This document shows positions 1 through 7,719 of a stretch of DNA of 27,325 bases, one piece after another. Source of the stretch: DAOPXV01 sp035352535 (GTDB taxonomy: Bacteria; Muiribacteriota; UBA9980); the NCBI GenBank assembly GCA_964545075.1, contig CAZJFS010000043.1, forward strand, positions 1-27,325. Direction: 5' to 3'. A program made the translations under genes and the position numbers. The notes beneath the pieces are model-generated. The model was given only the letters and a program-made list of their open reading frames with translations. It had not been told where the DNA came from and did no database searches. Positions within the stretch are counted from its first letter, which is position 1. Each line of letters opens with the position of its first letter.

Positions 1-358
1 GCTATCTGGATCGACAAGCTTATAATCTGGAACAGTCCCGTGTGGCGCGAGAGGTATCTCGGTAATTTAAATATATGCGGAATATATGATGTTAGCATAT
101 TCGCCGCGTATCTGACCATAATACCCGCGCTGGCGTATTTCATGGTCAGGCTGGAAACCAATTTTTACGATCTTTATAGAAATTATTTCACCAGGATCAT
201 GAACAAGAACCCGCTTGAAAAAATAGAGGAATCGCGCGATAAAATCATATATGCCGTCGATTCCTCGGTGCTGGAACTGATCAAGATGCAGGGCGCGATA
301 ACGCTTCTGTGCTATATTTACGCCGATTCGTTCATGGGTTTTTTCGCCAACCGCCGCG
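1..358 (+). pseudogene. pelG: pelG, upstream part (cut by window edge and by insertion)
   Basis: The frame is open from base 1, so the gene begins outside the window. The translation resembles the later part of PelG, the polytopic inner-membrane protein of Pel exopolysaccharide export: an Ile-Asp-Lys stretch near the start, then IPALAYFMVRLETNFYDLYR (about residues 43-62 of the visible part), which I recognise as a hallmark PelG region. The match fades after FMGFFANRR, at about base 357. Beyond that the frame runs into unrelated sequence and stops at 421-423. The gene resumes at 1943. Neighbouring PelB-like and PelA-like genes support the call. Identification is from memory of the family, not from a search. 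GTG at 40 is an internal codon, not the start. Confidence 0.8.
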
Positions 359-604
359 GATTCACGAAGTTCGAGCGGCCCAGAAAACGCTCTCGTTTTC
401 TGAGGACGGTCGAATTTGGTTGAGCCGGATGAAGTGAGCGGTGGCCCGCAGGACACGAACCGTTTTGCGGTCTTAATAACACAAGAGTTTTCATCTAATT
501 CAATGTCCAGTAAAATAATTTTCTTGAATTCTATTGAGCAATACGGTTCGAGCGAACGCCGGCGAAACCTGAGGAGCGCCCATGGGGTGCGACGAACGTG
601 AATC
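359..604. repeat. Inverted-repeat-bounded non-coding block (MITE-like)
   Basis: The block starts with GATTCACG, two extra A bases and GTTCGAGCGGCCC (359-381). It ends with the inverse, so the reverse complement of 584-604 reads GATTCACG, TTCGTCGCACCCC. The first 8 bases match exactly and the following TTCG and CCC also align with small gaps. The middle (about 480-545) is AT-rich and the arms are GC-rich. No credible ORF is present. Small hairpins sit inside both arms: 381-402, and GTTCGAGCGAAC at 546-557. TTCGAGCG followed a little later by CTGAGGA occurs in both arms in direct orientation. Confidence 0.6.
381..402. other. Perfect 9-bp stem-loop in the left arm of the insertion
   Basis: CAGAAAACG (381-389), loop CTCT, then CGTTTTCTG (394-402): a perfect 9-bp stem with a four-base loop. 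It is not followed by a T-run, so it is not a standard terminator. It lies 22 bases inside the left edge of the insertion. Subterminal hairpins are typical of single-strand-transposing elements, but no matching enzyme is encoded here. Confidence 0.6.
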
Positions 605-806
605 TGCTGTTATGCGATGGCCCGAAAAATGTCTGGAATTCAATCATCTTAATTAGTAATAATTTTTATCCTTGATAAGCCCGATTTGATTATCACCGGT
701 TAATAATTATCCAGCGGCTCACCCCACTCCCGCCCGAAGCCAGGGACGGCGAGGGCGTAAGTGTTAAAATTTTATGTTACTTTGTTGGATAATTACAAAA
801 CTTTTT

Positions 807-1697
807 TTAATGTTTATAAGTAATCGAAGGCTTGTTATAGAAAAGATATTCATAAAAATATCGAACATGAGGTTTGTTAAATGAATTACTAATACTTTTT
901 TCTTTCAATAAATCTTGTTTTTCGTCATAAATCCATAAAATTCGTTGGAAAACTTTATTATCTTGATCAAATATTACAGTTCTTATAAGATTTTCGTTGC
1001 TATCGTATTTGTATATTTCTTTTGAACATTCGATATCTTTATTATCATAAGAAATATATTCAACTTTGTTATTGTTTTTATCATAAGCATAAGCCCATCT
1101 ATAGCCGATCTGATTATGCCCATAGTAATAAGTATCTTCAATTACATTATTGTTGAGATCATATTTATAAAGATTTTTACGTTTAAAATTTCCTTGAATA
1201 TTATGATACGTTTTTTCGATCAAACAATCATCTTTATCGTAACTATAATAGATTTCGGCCTCAGAAGAATTAATATTGAATTTGTTTAATACTAATTTGT
1301 TATTGTTATCATAAGTGTAATTTGTCATTGAAATGATTGATTTATTGTTAGAATATGTAGTCATATTAGTTAAAAGACCATTATTATAGGTATATTTAGT
1401 TTCTTTTGCTAAATTGCCTTTATTGTCGTATTGAATAAAGCTAATTATATTTCCGTTTTGATCATACTCATTTTCCTTCGATTTAAAAGTTTGGTTCCCA
1501 ACGCACCATTCAATAGTTTTATAAATTTTAGAGTTTTGTATTTTTTGTTTTTGGGCTTCAATTTTTTGTTTATGAGTTTTACTATAGATTTCAAAGCCCA
1601 AAACTTTATATGAATTCAACAAATTTATGCTAAAAAATATTGAAATTATAAATAAAATTTTTAAGTTTTTCATATTGATAAACGATGATTTCTTCAT
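807..1697 (-). CDS. Secreted YD-repeat-like protein, passenger of the insertion
   Basis: I do not recognise a named family. The product has a signal peptide (hydrophobic ILFIISIFFSINLL), then a short Lys/Gln-rich stretch, then about nine degenerate repeats of roughly 20-22 residues built on a Tyr-Asp plus Asn/Gly-rich turn, as in YDQNGNI, YDNKGNL, YDNNNKL, YDKNNNK and YDSNENL. This resembles YD/RHS-type beta repeats of surface proteins, but there is no RHS core-end motif or toxin domain and the protein is only about 296 residues. Likely location is periplasm or cell surface. The gene is far richer in A and T than its neighbours, which suggests transfer. Start choice: ATG 1697 lies only 7 bases after a good -10 (leaderless if used), ATG 1673 immediately precedes the signal peptide, and an in-frame TTG at 1733 overlaps the -35. 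Confidence 0.7.
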   Translation of the reverse strand: MKKSSFINMKNLKILFIISIFFSINLLNSYKVLGFEIYSKTHKQKIEAQKQKIQNSKIYKTIEWCVGNQTFKSKENEYDQNGNIISFIQYDNKGNLAKETKYTYNNGLLTNMTTYSNNKSIISMTNYTYDNNNKLVLNKFNINSSEAEIYYSYDKDDCLIEKTYHNIQGNFKRKNLYKYDLNNNVIEDTYYYGHNQIGYRWAYAYDKNNNKVEYISYDNKDIECSKEIYKYDSNENLIRTVIFDQDNKVFQRILWIYDEKQDLLKEKSISNSFNKPHVRYFYEYLFYNKPSITYKH

Positions 1698-1704
1698 AAA
1701 AGTG

Positions 1705-1733
1705 ATTGTATCAAAATATTTTTGAAAAATCAA
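1705..1733 (-). promoter_or_regulatory. Promoter of the insertion's passenger gene
   Basis: On the - strand TTGATT (1733-1728), a 17-base spacer and TACAAT (1710-1705) form a sigma70-like promoter. It would start transcription at or just before ATG 1697, implying a leaderless message or use of ATG 1673. Caution: the region is AT-rich, so chance matches are likelier than usual. Confidence 0.45.
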
Positions 1734-1942
1734 GTTTTTTTCGGTTAAATAATAAAATATCTGTATGTAAAAAAGTGTTTAATCATAGCAATCTTTTTAT
1801 AAAAATAGTTGTGTTGTGGAACTAGCGCCGGCCAGGGATGGACGGCGCCGTCGGTGGGGTGAGACGCGTATACCATATCATTCTCGACTAATTAATAAAA
1901 GTGTTATCGGGCGTTCTTTGGGTACAGAGGGCTTTCGCATAA

Positions 1943-2356
1943 CGCGAGATATCCGTAACGATATTCAGATACGCCATCGTCGGCGTTTTTTTCCATGTTC
2001 TTTTTCTTTTTGAGACGATATTTATGATGTACTTTGAATATTACGGAATGCTCTGGATGACTACGGTTTTCTTTCTCGTTTCCAACGGAACTCTTACGTG
2101 GATCGGAATGTCGCTCGGAAAGAACCTCGCCTGGGGCTATATGATCTCGTCGATGCTTTCGTTCGTTATAGCGTTTATCATATTCAGGAGGCATTTGAAA
2201 CACCTCATATATTATACCTTCGCCGGACAGCCGCTGATTATGGCTCAGAGCGAGAATGCGATTTTCGACTCCTTTAAATTCCTTGAATCGGCGGGGCGGT
2301 CGAATGTCTTGAAAAACGTTGATTTTGAAGGAGTCGATCTTGATGATATCGAATAA
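1943..2356 (+). pseudogene. pelG: pelG, downstream part
   Basis: The frame is open from 1943, just after an in-frame TAA at 1940-1942, to the stop at 2354-2356. It reads REISVTIFRYAIVGVFFHVL, then FMMYFEYYGMLWMTTVFFLV, and ends with a Tyr-Tyr-Thr-Phe segment before a hydrophilic tail. This pattern (membrane segments, an aromatic-rich loop, late YYTF) matches the C-terminal third of PelG. The downstream reading frame is one base off the upstream piece, consistent with an inserted length of 1588 bp including one CGCG copy. No start codon with a ribosome binding site precedes it, so it is probably not made as a separate protein. The last bases overlap the start of the PelB-like gene, showing the original operon coupling. 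Coding sequence is otherwise intact, so the disruption looks recent. Confidence 0.8.
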
Positions 2357-5171
2357 CAAAACATCACAACTGTTAATAATAATTCCGCTGTTATTTATTT
2401 TTTTGGCCGCGGGGCCGGCTTACGCGCAGCTGGAGCTTTTCGATAAATTCCGCGAACTCATGAAATTAAACGAGCAGAAGTTCGATCTCGATACGCGGCA
2501 CGCGGCGCTGACGTCCTTTCACACGGCCAACTTTAAAGAGGCCGCGATGTTTGCGAAGAAACATCTGAAACTTTTTCCGAATGACCGCGAGGTGCTTCTG
2601 ATGCTATGCCAGTCGCTTCTATGGAGCGGCGATCCGGCGGGCGCCGCGGCCGGCTATCTGAAATTTTTCAAGCTCGGGGGCGAGCGTAGCGCGGCGTTTC
2701 TCTTTCAATATTCCGAATGTCTCAGGGCTCAATCGAAATACAAGGAAGCCGCCGGCGTTTTAAATGAGGCGAAAGCCGTCTTAAAAACAGCCGAAATAGA
2801 ACTCATGCCAAACATAGATTTGGGACTCGGATATTGTTATCTTGAAACGGGAGATCTCAAAAAGGCCGGCAGTTATTTTTCAAAAGTGAAAAATACCCGT
2901 CTTGCGAATGAGTATTACGACGCTATGGGTGATCGCAATATAAGGTTGAACGCTCTGGAAACGGAGGAAAATTATTTTGACGTTTCTAAAATGTCTTTCG
3001 AAAAGCGAATATCGCGGGCGAATCTCGAAAAAGCCCTGAAAAATTATCAAAAAAACTTCGAACTTAAAAATGAATCGACCAATCCAGTAAGAATAAAGAT
3101 CGCGGACGCGCTGTGGGGACTTGATAAAAGGGAAGAAGCGGTTAAAACGATGACGGCCGCCGAGAACGCTTTAAATAACGAATACGCGTCCATGCGCCTG
3201 GCGTATTTTTTAATGGAGGAAAATAAAAGTTCTGAAACTGTTTTGAAAAAATGCATAAGGCTTCTTGAAAAAGCTCAGGGCCTTGGCCAGAACAAAGCCG
3301 AAGCCGAACTCGAAAAAATCGCCGTTTATGAACTTTTAAAAGATGAAACTTCGCGAAAAAATTCGATCAGGATCGCCGCTCGGCTTTCGTCCGGCGACGA
3401 ATGGTTCGGGTTCGCATTGTCGGACAAGCTTTTGAAGTGCTATGCCGGTTTATCGGAAATATCGGATTATTCGAATAAGCTTAAAAAGAGCGGAAAGTTT
3501 CCTGATACGGCAATGCTGTTAGACGCCTTCGTTTACTCGAAAAAAAAGGCGGATATTCAAAAAGCTCTCGAAATAATAAGGGAATTTTTGTCCGGAAAAA
3601 TGCCTAAGAATTATGATAACCTGAACATGGCGACAAACATTTATACTGCGCTTGAATACGAGGTAAGGCTTAAAAACAATGATATTTCAAATATGATAGA
3701 GCTCGAAACGAAAAAGATGATAGCGTCCGAAGTCGAAAAAAAAGTTGAGATGCTTGACTCGGCCGCGCATACTGAAAAGAATGATTCGAATTTATACGCG
3801 ATGATTGAAATGAAAGCCGGACTTTATGCGGGGATCGGAGATATCGCGAAAGCTCTTGAATACACGCTGGATTCACTTAAATACTGCGCGGCCGATTTCG
3901 AAAAGACGAGGAAAACTTTACTTAAAGCTTATGAATATAGCGTGTTTTCGGCGAACGCCAGGCGGTCTGACGAGATCGCCAAAAAACTTCTGGACCATAA
4001 AATATATGAAAAAGAGCCGCTCAAACTTTTGATATATTCCAATTATTGGGACGGGGATAAAGCGCTTGCGGAGGAATGCCTTAAAAGGCTCGCGGAAATA
4101 GACCCGAAATCGCCTGTCGTGCCGGCATTCGACGGCCTGAAGCTTTCCGCGGAAAACAAACGCATGGCGGCCGTTAAAAAATTTCGTGAAGCGATAAAAA
4201 ATGGCGGAGAGAAAGATTATATCGAAAAACAGATAGAAGCCGAGAAGAAAAAGGCTAAGCCGACTGTAAATCCCGGTTATTATTATGTCAGCGATTCGAC
4301 CGGCCAGACAAAAATCAATAAGTCCGTCGTGTATACGATGCTGGAGGACGGTTATAATATTTTAACCGGCGTTGACACAACCCGGCTTTCTAAGAAAGAA
4401 ATGTTCAGGGGAACGCTCGATCTTACGACGTCCTTCAAAAATATATTTCTGGGTTTCGCCATGCCGTTAAAAAAATTCAACGTCGAGGCCCGGATTATCA
4501 GAAGCTCGCTTGAAAACAACTATTTGAGCACGCGGGAAAAGTTCTTTCAGTATTTCAAAGTTTTTACCCAGGGAGAACCGTTTAATTATTCGCTGACATA
4601 TTACAGGCGGTTTCTTGAGGATACTCCTCTTTCGCTTGAAATGGGGCTTTTTGAAAGAATAATTGAATTCGTGGCAAATTACTCTAAAAATAAATTTTAT
4701 TCGATGCTTCTGGTTCAGACTCATAAATTATCCGACGGCAATTCACGTCTGGACTGGGTCGGGAGCGCCGGTTATAAGATCCATAAATATACCGGATTGA
4801 AGCTTATATTCACGAAAGACAATATGGACCATGAATATTCCGGGGACGCGACTTATTTCGCTCCATTCGAGGTTTATTACGCGCCGAATAACGTTTCAAG
4901 CAAGGCTCTGGGCGTTGATTACACCCGTTCCTTCAATAAATTTAATTTAAGCGCCGCCGCCGTTATTTACGGCAAGGAAACGAGGAACGCCGGACCTGAT
5001 TCAAAGTTCCGCAATTTTTCGGCGACGCTGAATTTTCCGGCGGGCGCGGGTTCAAGCTTCGACTTGAGTTTTTACGGCGCGAAAAGCGATATCAATCCGA
5101 TATCCGATCAGACGACGAATTCTCAATATATCGACAGGGAAATATATCTGAAGTATATGCATAAATTTTAA
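2343..5171 (+). CDS. pelB: PelB-like TPR and outer-membrane beta-barrel protein
   Basis: The start is ATG 2343, with GAAGGAG at 2327-2333 giving 9 bases of spacing. The ATG lies inside the end of pelG, so translation was coupled. The 942-residue product has a signal peptide (cleavage likely after AYA, residue 28), then about 600 residues of helical TPR-type repeats (pairs such as FKEAAMFAKKHLKLFPND and YKEAAGVLNEAK). The C-terminal 280 or so residues alternate hydrophobic and polar and end in KYMHKF, a terminal Phe typical of outer-membrane barrels. PelB of Pseudomonas has the same plan (periplasmic TPR scaffold plus a barrel that exports Pel) but is longer, about 1190 residues. The role inferred is the exit pore for Pel and docking of the modifying enzymes. 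The family call rests on architecture and on the pelG neighbour. Confidence 0.75.
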   Translation: MISNNKTSQLLIIIPLLFIFLAAGPAYAQLELFDKFRELMKLNEQKFDLDTRHAALTSFHTANFKEAAMFAKKHLKLFPNDREVLLMLCQSLLWSGDPAGAAAGYLKFFKLGGERSAAFLFQYSECLRAQSKYKEAAGVLNEAKAVLKTAEIELMPNIDLGLGYCYLETGDLKKAGSYFSKVKNTRLANEYYDAMGDRNIRLNALETEENYFDVSKMSFEKRISRANLEKALKNYQKNFELKNESTNPVRIKIADALWGLDKREEAVKTMTAAENALNNEYASMRLAYFLMEENKSSETVLKKCIRLLEKAQGLGQNKAEAELEKIAVYELLKDETSRKNSIRIAARLSSGDEWFGFALSDKLLKCYAGLSEISDYSNKLKKSGKFPDTAMLLDAFVYSKKKADIQKALEIIREFLSGKMPKNYDNLNMATNIYTALEYEVRLKNNDISNMIELETKKMIASEVEKKVEMLDSAAHTEKNDSNLYAMIEMKAGLYAGIGDIAKALEYTLDSLKYCAADFEKTRKTLLKAYEYSVFSANARRSDEIAKKLLDHKIYEKEPLKLLIYSNYWDGDKALAEECLKRLAEIDPKSPVVPAFDGLKLSAENKRMAAVKKFREAIKNGGEKDYIEKQIEAEKKKAKPTVNPGYYYVSDSTGQTKINKSVVYTMLEDGYNILTGVDTTRLSKKEMFRGTLDLTTSFKNIFLGFAMPLKKFNVEARIIRSSLENNYLSTREKFFQYFKVFTQGEPFNYSLTYYRRFLEDTPLSLEMGLFERIIEFVANYSKNKFYSMLLVQTHKLSDGNSRLDWVGSAGYKIHKYTGLKLIFTKDNMDHEYSGDATYFAPFEVYYAPNNVSSKALGVDYTRSFNKFNLSAAAVIYGKETRNAGPDSKFRNFSATLNFPAGAGSSFDLSFYGAKSDINPISDQTTNSQYIDREIYLKYMHKF

Positions 5172-5195
5172 TCGAATATCGAACCAATCGTTAAG

Positions 5196-7571
5196 ATGAA
5201 GTTGAATTGTAACATGAGAGTAAAAAAATATAATAGCGAAAGTTATACGCTTAAGATTAAGATATTGATGACGGCCTTGACGGTCTTAATTTTTATATGT
5301 CACGGCTTTTTCGGTTGCGGAGCTTTTGCCGCCGATAAAAAGGTCAAACGCAATGTGCTGGTTTATTATTCGGGAAAAGACGGGAATGATTTTTCATCCA
5401 ATTCGGTTTCAGAGCTGTTTGGTATTTTTTTCGACTATTTTGGCGCAAGCGTGCGCTTCGCCGATCTGGATAAGGGCATAGGAAGTGAAAATATCCGTCG
5501 CTGGGCCGATATTTACATAGTATGCCATTATCAGTGGCAGCATCCTAACGGGGACGCTCTTTGCGATTTTTTAATGTCGGCCGCGAATGATAAGCGCGTC
5601 GTGCTGATCGGGCTGCCCGGCTCTCCCGCGAAACAGGTTTTTCTGATCGAGCGGCTTGGGTTCCGAACGGACGACAAGTTCGCGAATTTGAATCTGATCA
5701 AAAAAATCGACTGCGACGTTTCTGTTATGAAGGGCGAGACGGACTATAAATTGAGCGCCAGCGGCGATTACTATCTTCTTGAAAAAAAGATTGATCGTGA
5801 AGACTCAAAGGTTCTTATAAAAGGGATCGCGGATACTTTCGAGACGGTCATAGCCGGAACTTCGAACAATGGAGCCATCATGTTCATAGATAAGCTCATA
5901 TTCGAAAAGAATTATGTGCGTAAATGGATGGTGGACCCTTTTATTCTCGCAAGGGCCATACTGGGGGATGAAAAAAGCATAATCGCCGATCCGTGCGTGA
6001 AATCCGGAAGCAGGGTGGCGATGGTCCATATCGACGGCGACGGCTTTAACTATAAGGCGTATTATAAAGACAGGCGCTTCAGCGGCGAGATAATAACCGA
6101 CGAAATAATCGATCATTATAAAGTGCCGGTAAGCGCATCGCTTATAGCAGCGGAAATAAATCCGGCTGATTTTGGAAGCGCGGATATTGAAAAAAAAGCC
6201 AAAAAACTTCTGAATTCCAGATACGTCGAAGCCGGGTCGCATAGCTGGTATCATCCGTTCGACTGGGAAAAAGTGCAGGAAGGAAAAATTGAAAGTTTTG
6301 CGTCCGACACGGAGGAAAATGACCAGATTGAAGATCTTAAAGTATTCAATCCCGCATGGAAAGCCAAACAGATGAGCATTGAAAACGAAATAACAAATTC
6401 GGTGAACTATATTTCAAATCTGACGGGCAAGAAATGCAAAGTTTTTTTCTGGACTGGAAAATGTAATCCGACGCCTGCCGCGCTTGAATTATGTGAACGT
6501 ATCGGCATTTATAATATCAACGGCGGCGACACGAGATACGACGCTGAATTCGATTCTTATTCAAATATGTCCACTCATTACGGCGCTTATGAAGATCATT
6601 ACCGTTATAACGCCAGATACGTCAACGAATTCATACTTACCGACAAGTGGAGCGAGCCTTACGACGGCTATATAAAGGCCATAGAAGGATTTAAAAGGAC
6701 GGGCAGCCCCCACATTTTAACTCCATTCGATATTTATTTTCATTACTACATCGCGACCCGGCTTGAAGGGCTTAATTCGCTCAAAAGCGTTTTCGAATAT
6801 GTTTTGTCCGAATATCCGTCTTTCATGAACGTATCGGGGTGGATAGAACGTTTGCGCGGCGTGATTTCATGTGAAATATATATAAAAAGCGAATTGAAAA
6901 AATTTGAACACGGCGATCCGCGGCTTAACTATTACAGACAGGCGGGTGAGGTAAAGGCTCTGCACTCGTTCTCATTTAAAAATACCGGTAAGCTTGATAA
7001 TTTCAGGTGGGATTACGACGGCTTTCCTCTTGTAGACCCCAATCGCGGAATTATGGGATATAACGTTATCAACGGTTCTAAATATATAACGCTTGGAGAC
7101 GTTACGAGCGGCGAGATAGACATAATTGATAAAGAGCCTTCGGCAATGTATCTGAGATCTTTTACCGGGAAAGTTTTAAGCGTCGAACTCGCGGGTTCCG
7201 ACGGAAAAGTTTTCAAGCTGCGCGGCTCTCTTTGCTCTCCGCTTAAATTCACTCTCGGCAACGTGACTTTCGCCGATTCCAAGATCGAGATCATAAATGA
7301 AAAAAATGAAAAAATGCAATATGCCGGAAGCATTGATACTCAAAAAAAAGAATTGACTTTCTCGGGGCCCGCCATGGAAGGCGTAATCGTTGTTTCAATA
7401 TTCTTTTCCACTTTTTATGACAATTTTTTCATATCAGCTTATAGCAACATGGTCAAAATTTTTAACATATTCAAAAATAATTTCCCGCTTCTTTTAGTTA
7501 TTTTACTTTACGCGTATTTTGTTTTCAGCGCCAGGCGCGACAGTAAAAAAAATAAAATGAAAATGAAATAA
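5196..7571 (+). CDS. pelA: PelA-type deacetylase, membrane-anchored
   Basis: The 791-residue protein has an N-terminal signal or anchor segment (about residues 22-46, ending AFA-AD). Next is a Rossmann-like or amidotransferase-like region, then a polysaccharide deacetylase-type domain: HIDGDGF (278-284, metal-binding Asp candidates D280 and D282), ITDEIIDHYKVPVSASLI, and SHSWYHPFDW (348-357, metal-binding H349 and H353). A single hydrophobic segment near residues 757-777 is followed by a basic tail, so it should be fixed to the inner membrane from the periplasmic side. The DGDGF and SH-x-x-x-H pair matches the deacetylase domain at the end of PelA. The PelA glycoside-hydrolase domain is not evident, as in stand-alone PelA deacetylases of other pel clusters. 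It would deacetylate the Pel polymer. The start is uncertain (ATG 5196, 5214 or 5268), since none has a clear ribosome binding site. Confidence 0.75.
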   Translation: MKLNCNMRVKKYNSESYTLKIKILMTALTVLIFICHGFFGCGAFAADKKVKRNVLVYYSGKDGNDFSSNSVSELFGIFFDYFGASVRFADLDKGIGSENIRRWADIYIVCHYQWQHPNGDALCDFLMSAANDKRVVLIGLPGSPAKQVFLIERLGFRTDDKFANLNLIKKIDCDVSVMKGETDYKLSASGDYYLLEKKIDREDSKVLIKGIADTFETVIAGTSNNGAIMFIDKLIFEKNYVRKWMVDPFILARAILGDEKSIIADPCVKSGSRVAMVHIDGDGFNYKAYYKDRRFSGEIITDEIIDHYKVPVSASLIAAEINPADFGSADIEKKAKKLLNSRYVEAGSHSWYHPFDWEKVQEGKIESFASDTEENDQIEDLKVFNPAWKAKQMSIENEITNSVNYISNLTGKKCKVFFWTGKCNPTPAALELCERIGIYNINGGDTRYDAEFDSYSNMSTHYGAYEDHYRYNARYVNEFILTDKWSEPYDGYIKAIEGFKRTGSPHILTPFDIYFHYYIATRLEGLNSLKSVFEYVLSEYPSFMNVSGWIERLRGVISCEIYIKSELKKFEHGDPRLNYYRQAGEVKALHSFSFKNTGKLDNFRWDYDGFPLVDPNRGIMGYNVINGSKYITLGDVTSGEIDIIDKEPSAMYLRSFTGKVLSVELAGSDGKVFKLRGSLCSPLKFTLGNVTFADSKIEIINEKNEKMQYAGSIDTQKKELTFSGPAMEGVIVVSIFFSTFYDNFFISAYSNMVKIFNIFKNNFPLLLVILLYAYFVFSARRDSKKNKMKMK

Positions 7572-7643
7572 ACTTATTTTTGCCCGCTCATGGTTGACGA
7601 AGCCAAAAAGTAAGGCGCTTTAATGTTATTATTTAAAAAAACA

Positions 7644-7672
7644 TTGACATTTCTCGTTGAATTATGTATCAT
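7644..7672 (+). promoter_or_regulatory. Strong sigma70-type promoter
   Basis: TTGACA (7644-7649), a 17-base spacer and TATCAT (7667-7672). The -35 is perfect and the -10 has four of six consensus bases, upstream of a gene with a strong ribosome binding site. It marks the start of a new transcription unit after the pel genes. Confidence 0.7.
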
Positions 7673-7719
7673 TACTCTATCTCAAAAAATATCAACTTCT
7701 TAAGGAGGAGTTTATTTTT

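Larger units (their letters stand above)
714..1867. repeat. Inner 14-bp inverted repeat flanking the AT-rich gene
   Basis: GCGGCTCACCCCAC at 714-727 is the reverse complement, with one mismatch, of GTGGGGTGAGACGC at 1854-1867. Beside them lie related direct motifs, GCCAGGGACGGCG (739-751) and GCCAGGGATGGACGGCG (1831-1847). The right motif overlaps a perfect 12-bp palindrome, GACGGCGCCGTC. These GC-rich patches stand out sharply from the AT-rich gene between them, so they look like ends of an inner cassette. Only the two ends are repeats. Confidence 0.55.
359..1942. mobile_element. Unclassified 1584-bp insertion inside pelG
   Basis: Foreign DNA lies between two in-order pieces of pelG. The tetramer CGCG stands at both edges (355-358 and 1943-1946). 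Joining base 358 to base 1947 restores an open frame reading ...GFFANRREISVTIFRY..., so these edges fit a 4-bp target duplication. Two independent repeat signals agree with the edges: an inverted repeat begins exactly at 359, and another ends at 1943. There is no transposase or integrase ORF. The content is a hairpin-rich non-coding block (359-604), a long AT-rich gene on the - strand (807-1697) and GC-rich flanks around it. It could be a non-autonomous element with a passenger gene, a composite of two nested insertions, or a cassette. The edges are well supported and the class is unknown. Confidence 0.7.
609..1943. repeat. 15-bp inverted repeat bounding the second block of the insertion
   Basis: GTTATGCGATGGCCC at 609-623 faces GGGCTTTCGCATAAC at 1929-1943. 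The reverse complement of the right copy differs from the left copy at two positions only, and the outer nine bases GTTATGCGA are identical. The right copy finishes at the right edge of the insertion (first base of the CGCG repeat). The left copy begins four bases after the end of the 359-604 block. Only the two ends are repeats; the interval between them is the block containing the AT-rich gene. Confidence 0.55.

Noticed and set aside
597..623. Integron attC site at GTTATGCGA
   Set aside because: It resembles part of some attC sites but breaks the GTTRRRY consensus (GTTATGC), and no integrase is in the window. Kept only as an alternative.
342..1938. TTTCGC at 342-347 and 1933-1938 as target duplication of the insertion
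   Set aside because: Joining at these copies leaves an in-frame TAA (1940-1942) in pelG, whereas joining at CGCG restores the frame.
359..1942. Group I or group II intron in pelG
   Set aside because: There is no GTGYG start, no recognisable domain V and no intron-encoded enzyme, and the long gene inside is antisense. A group I intron cannot be fully excluded without folding.
1816..2013. Small + strand ORF at the right end of the insertion
   Set aside because: It crosses the insertion edge into pelG in another frame, with composition typical of chance.
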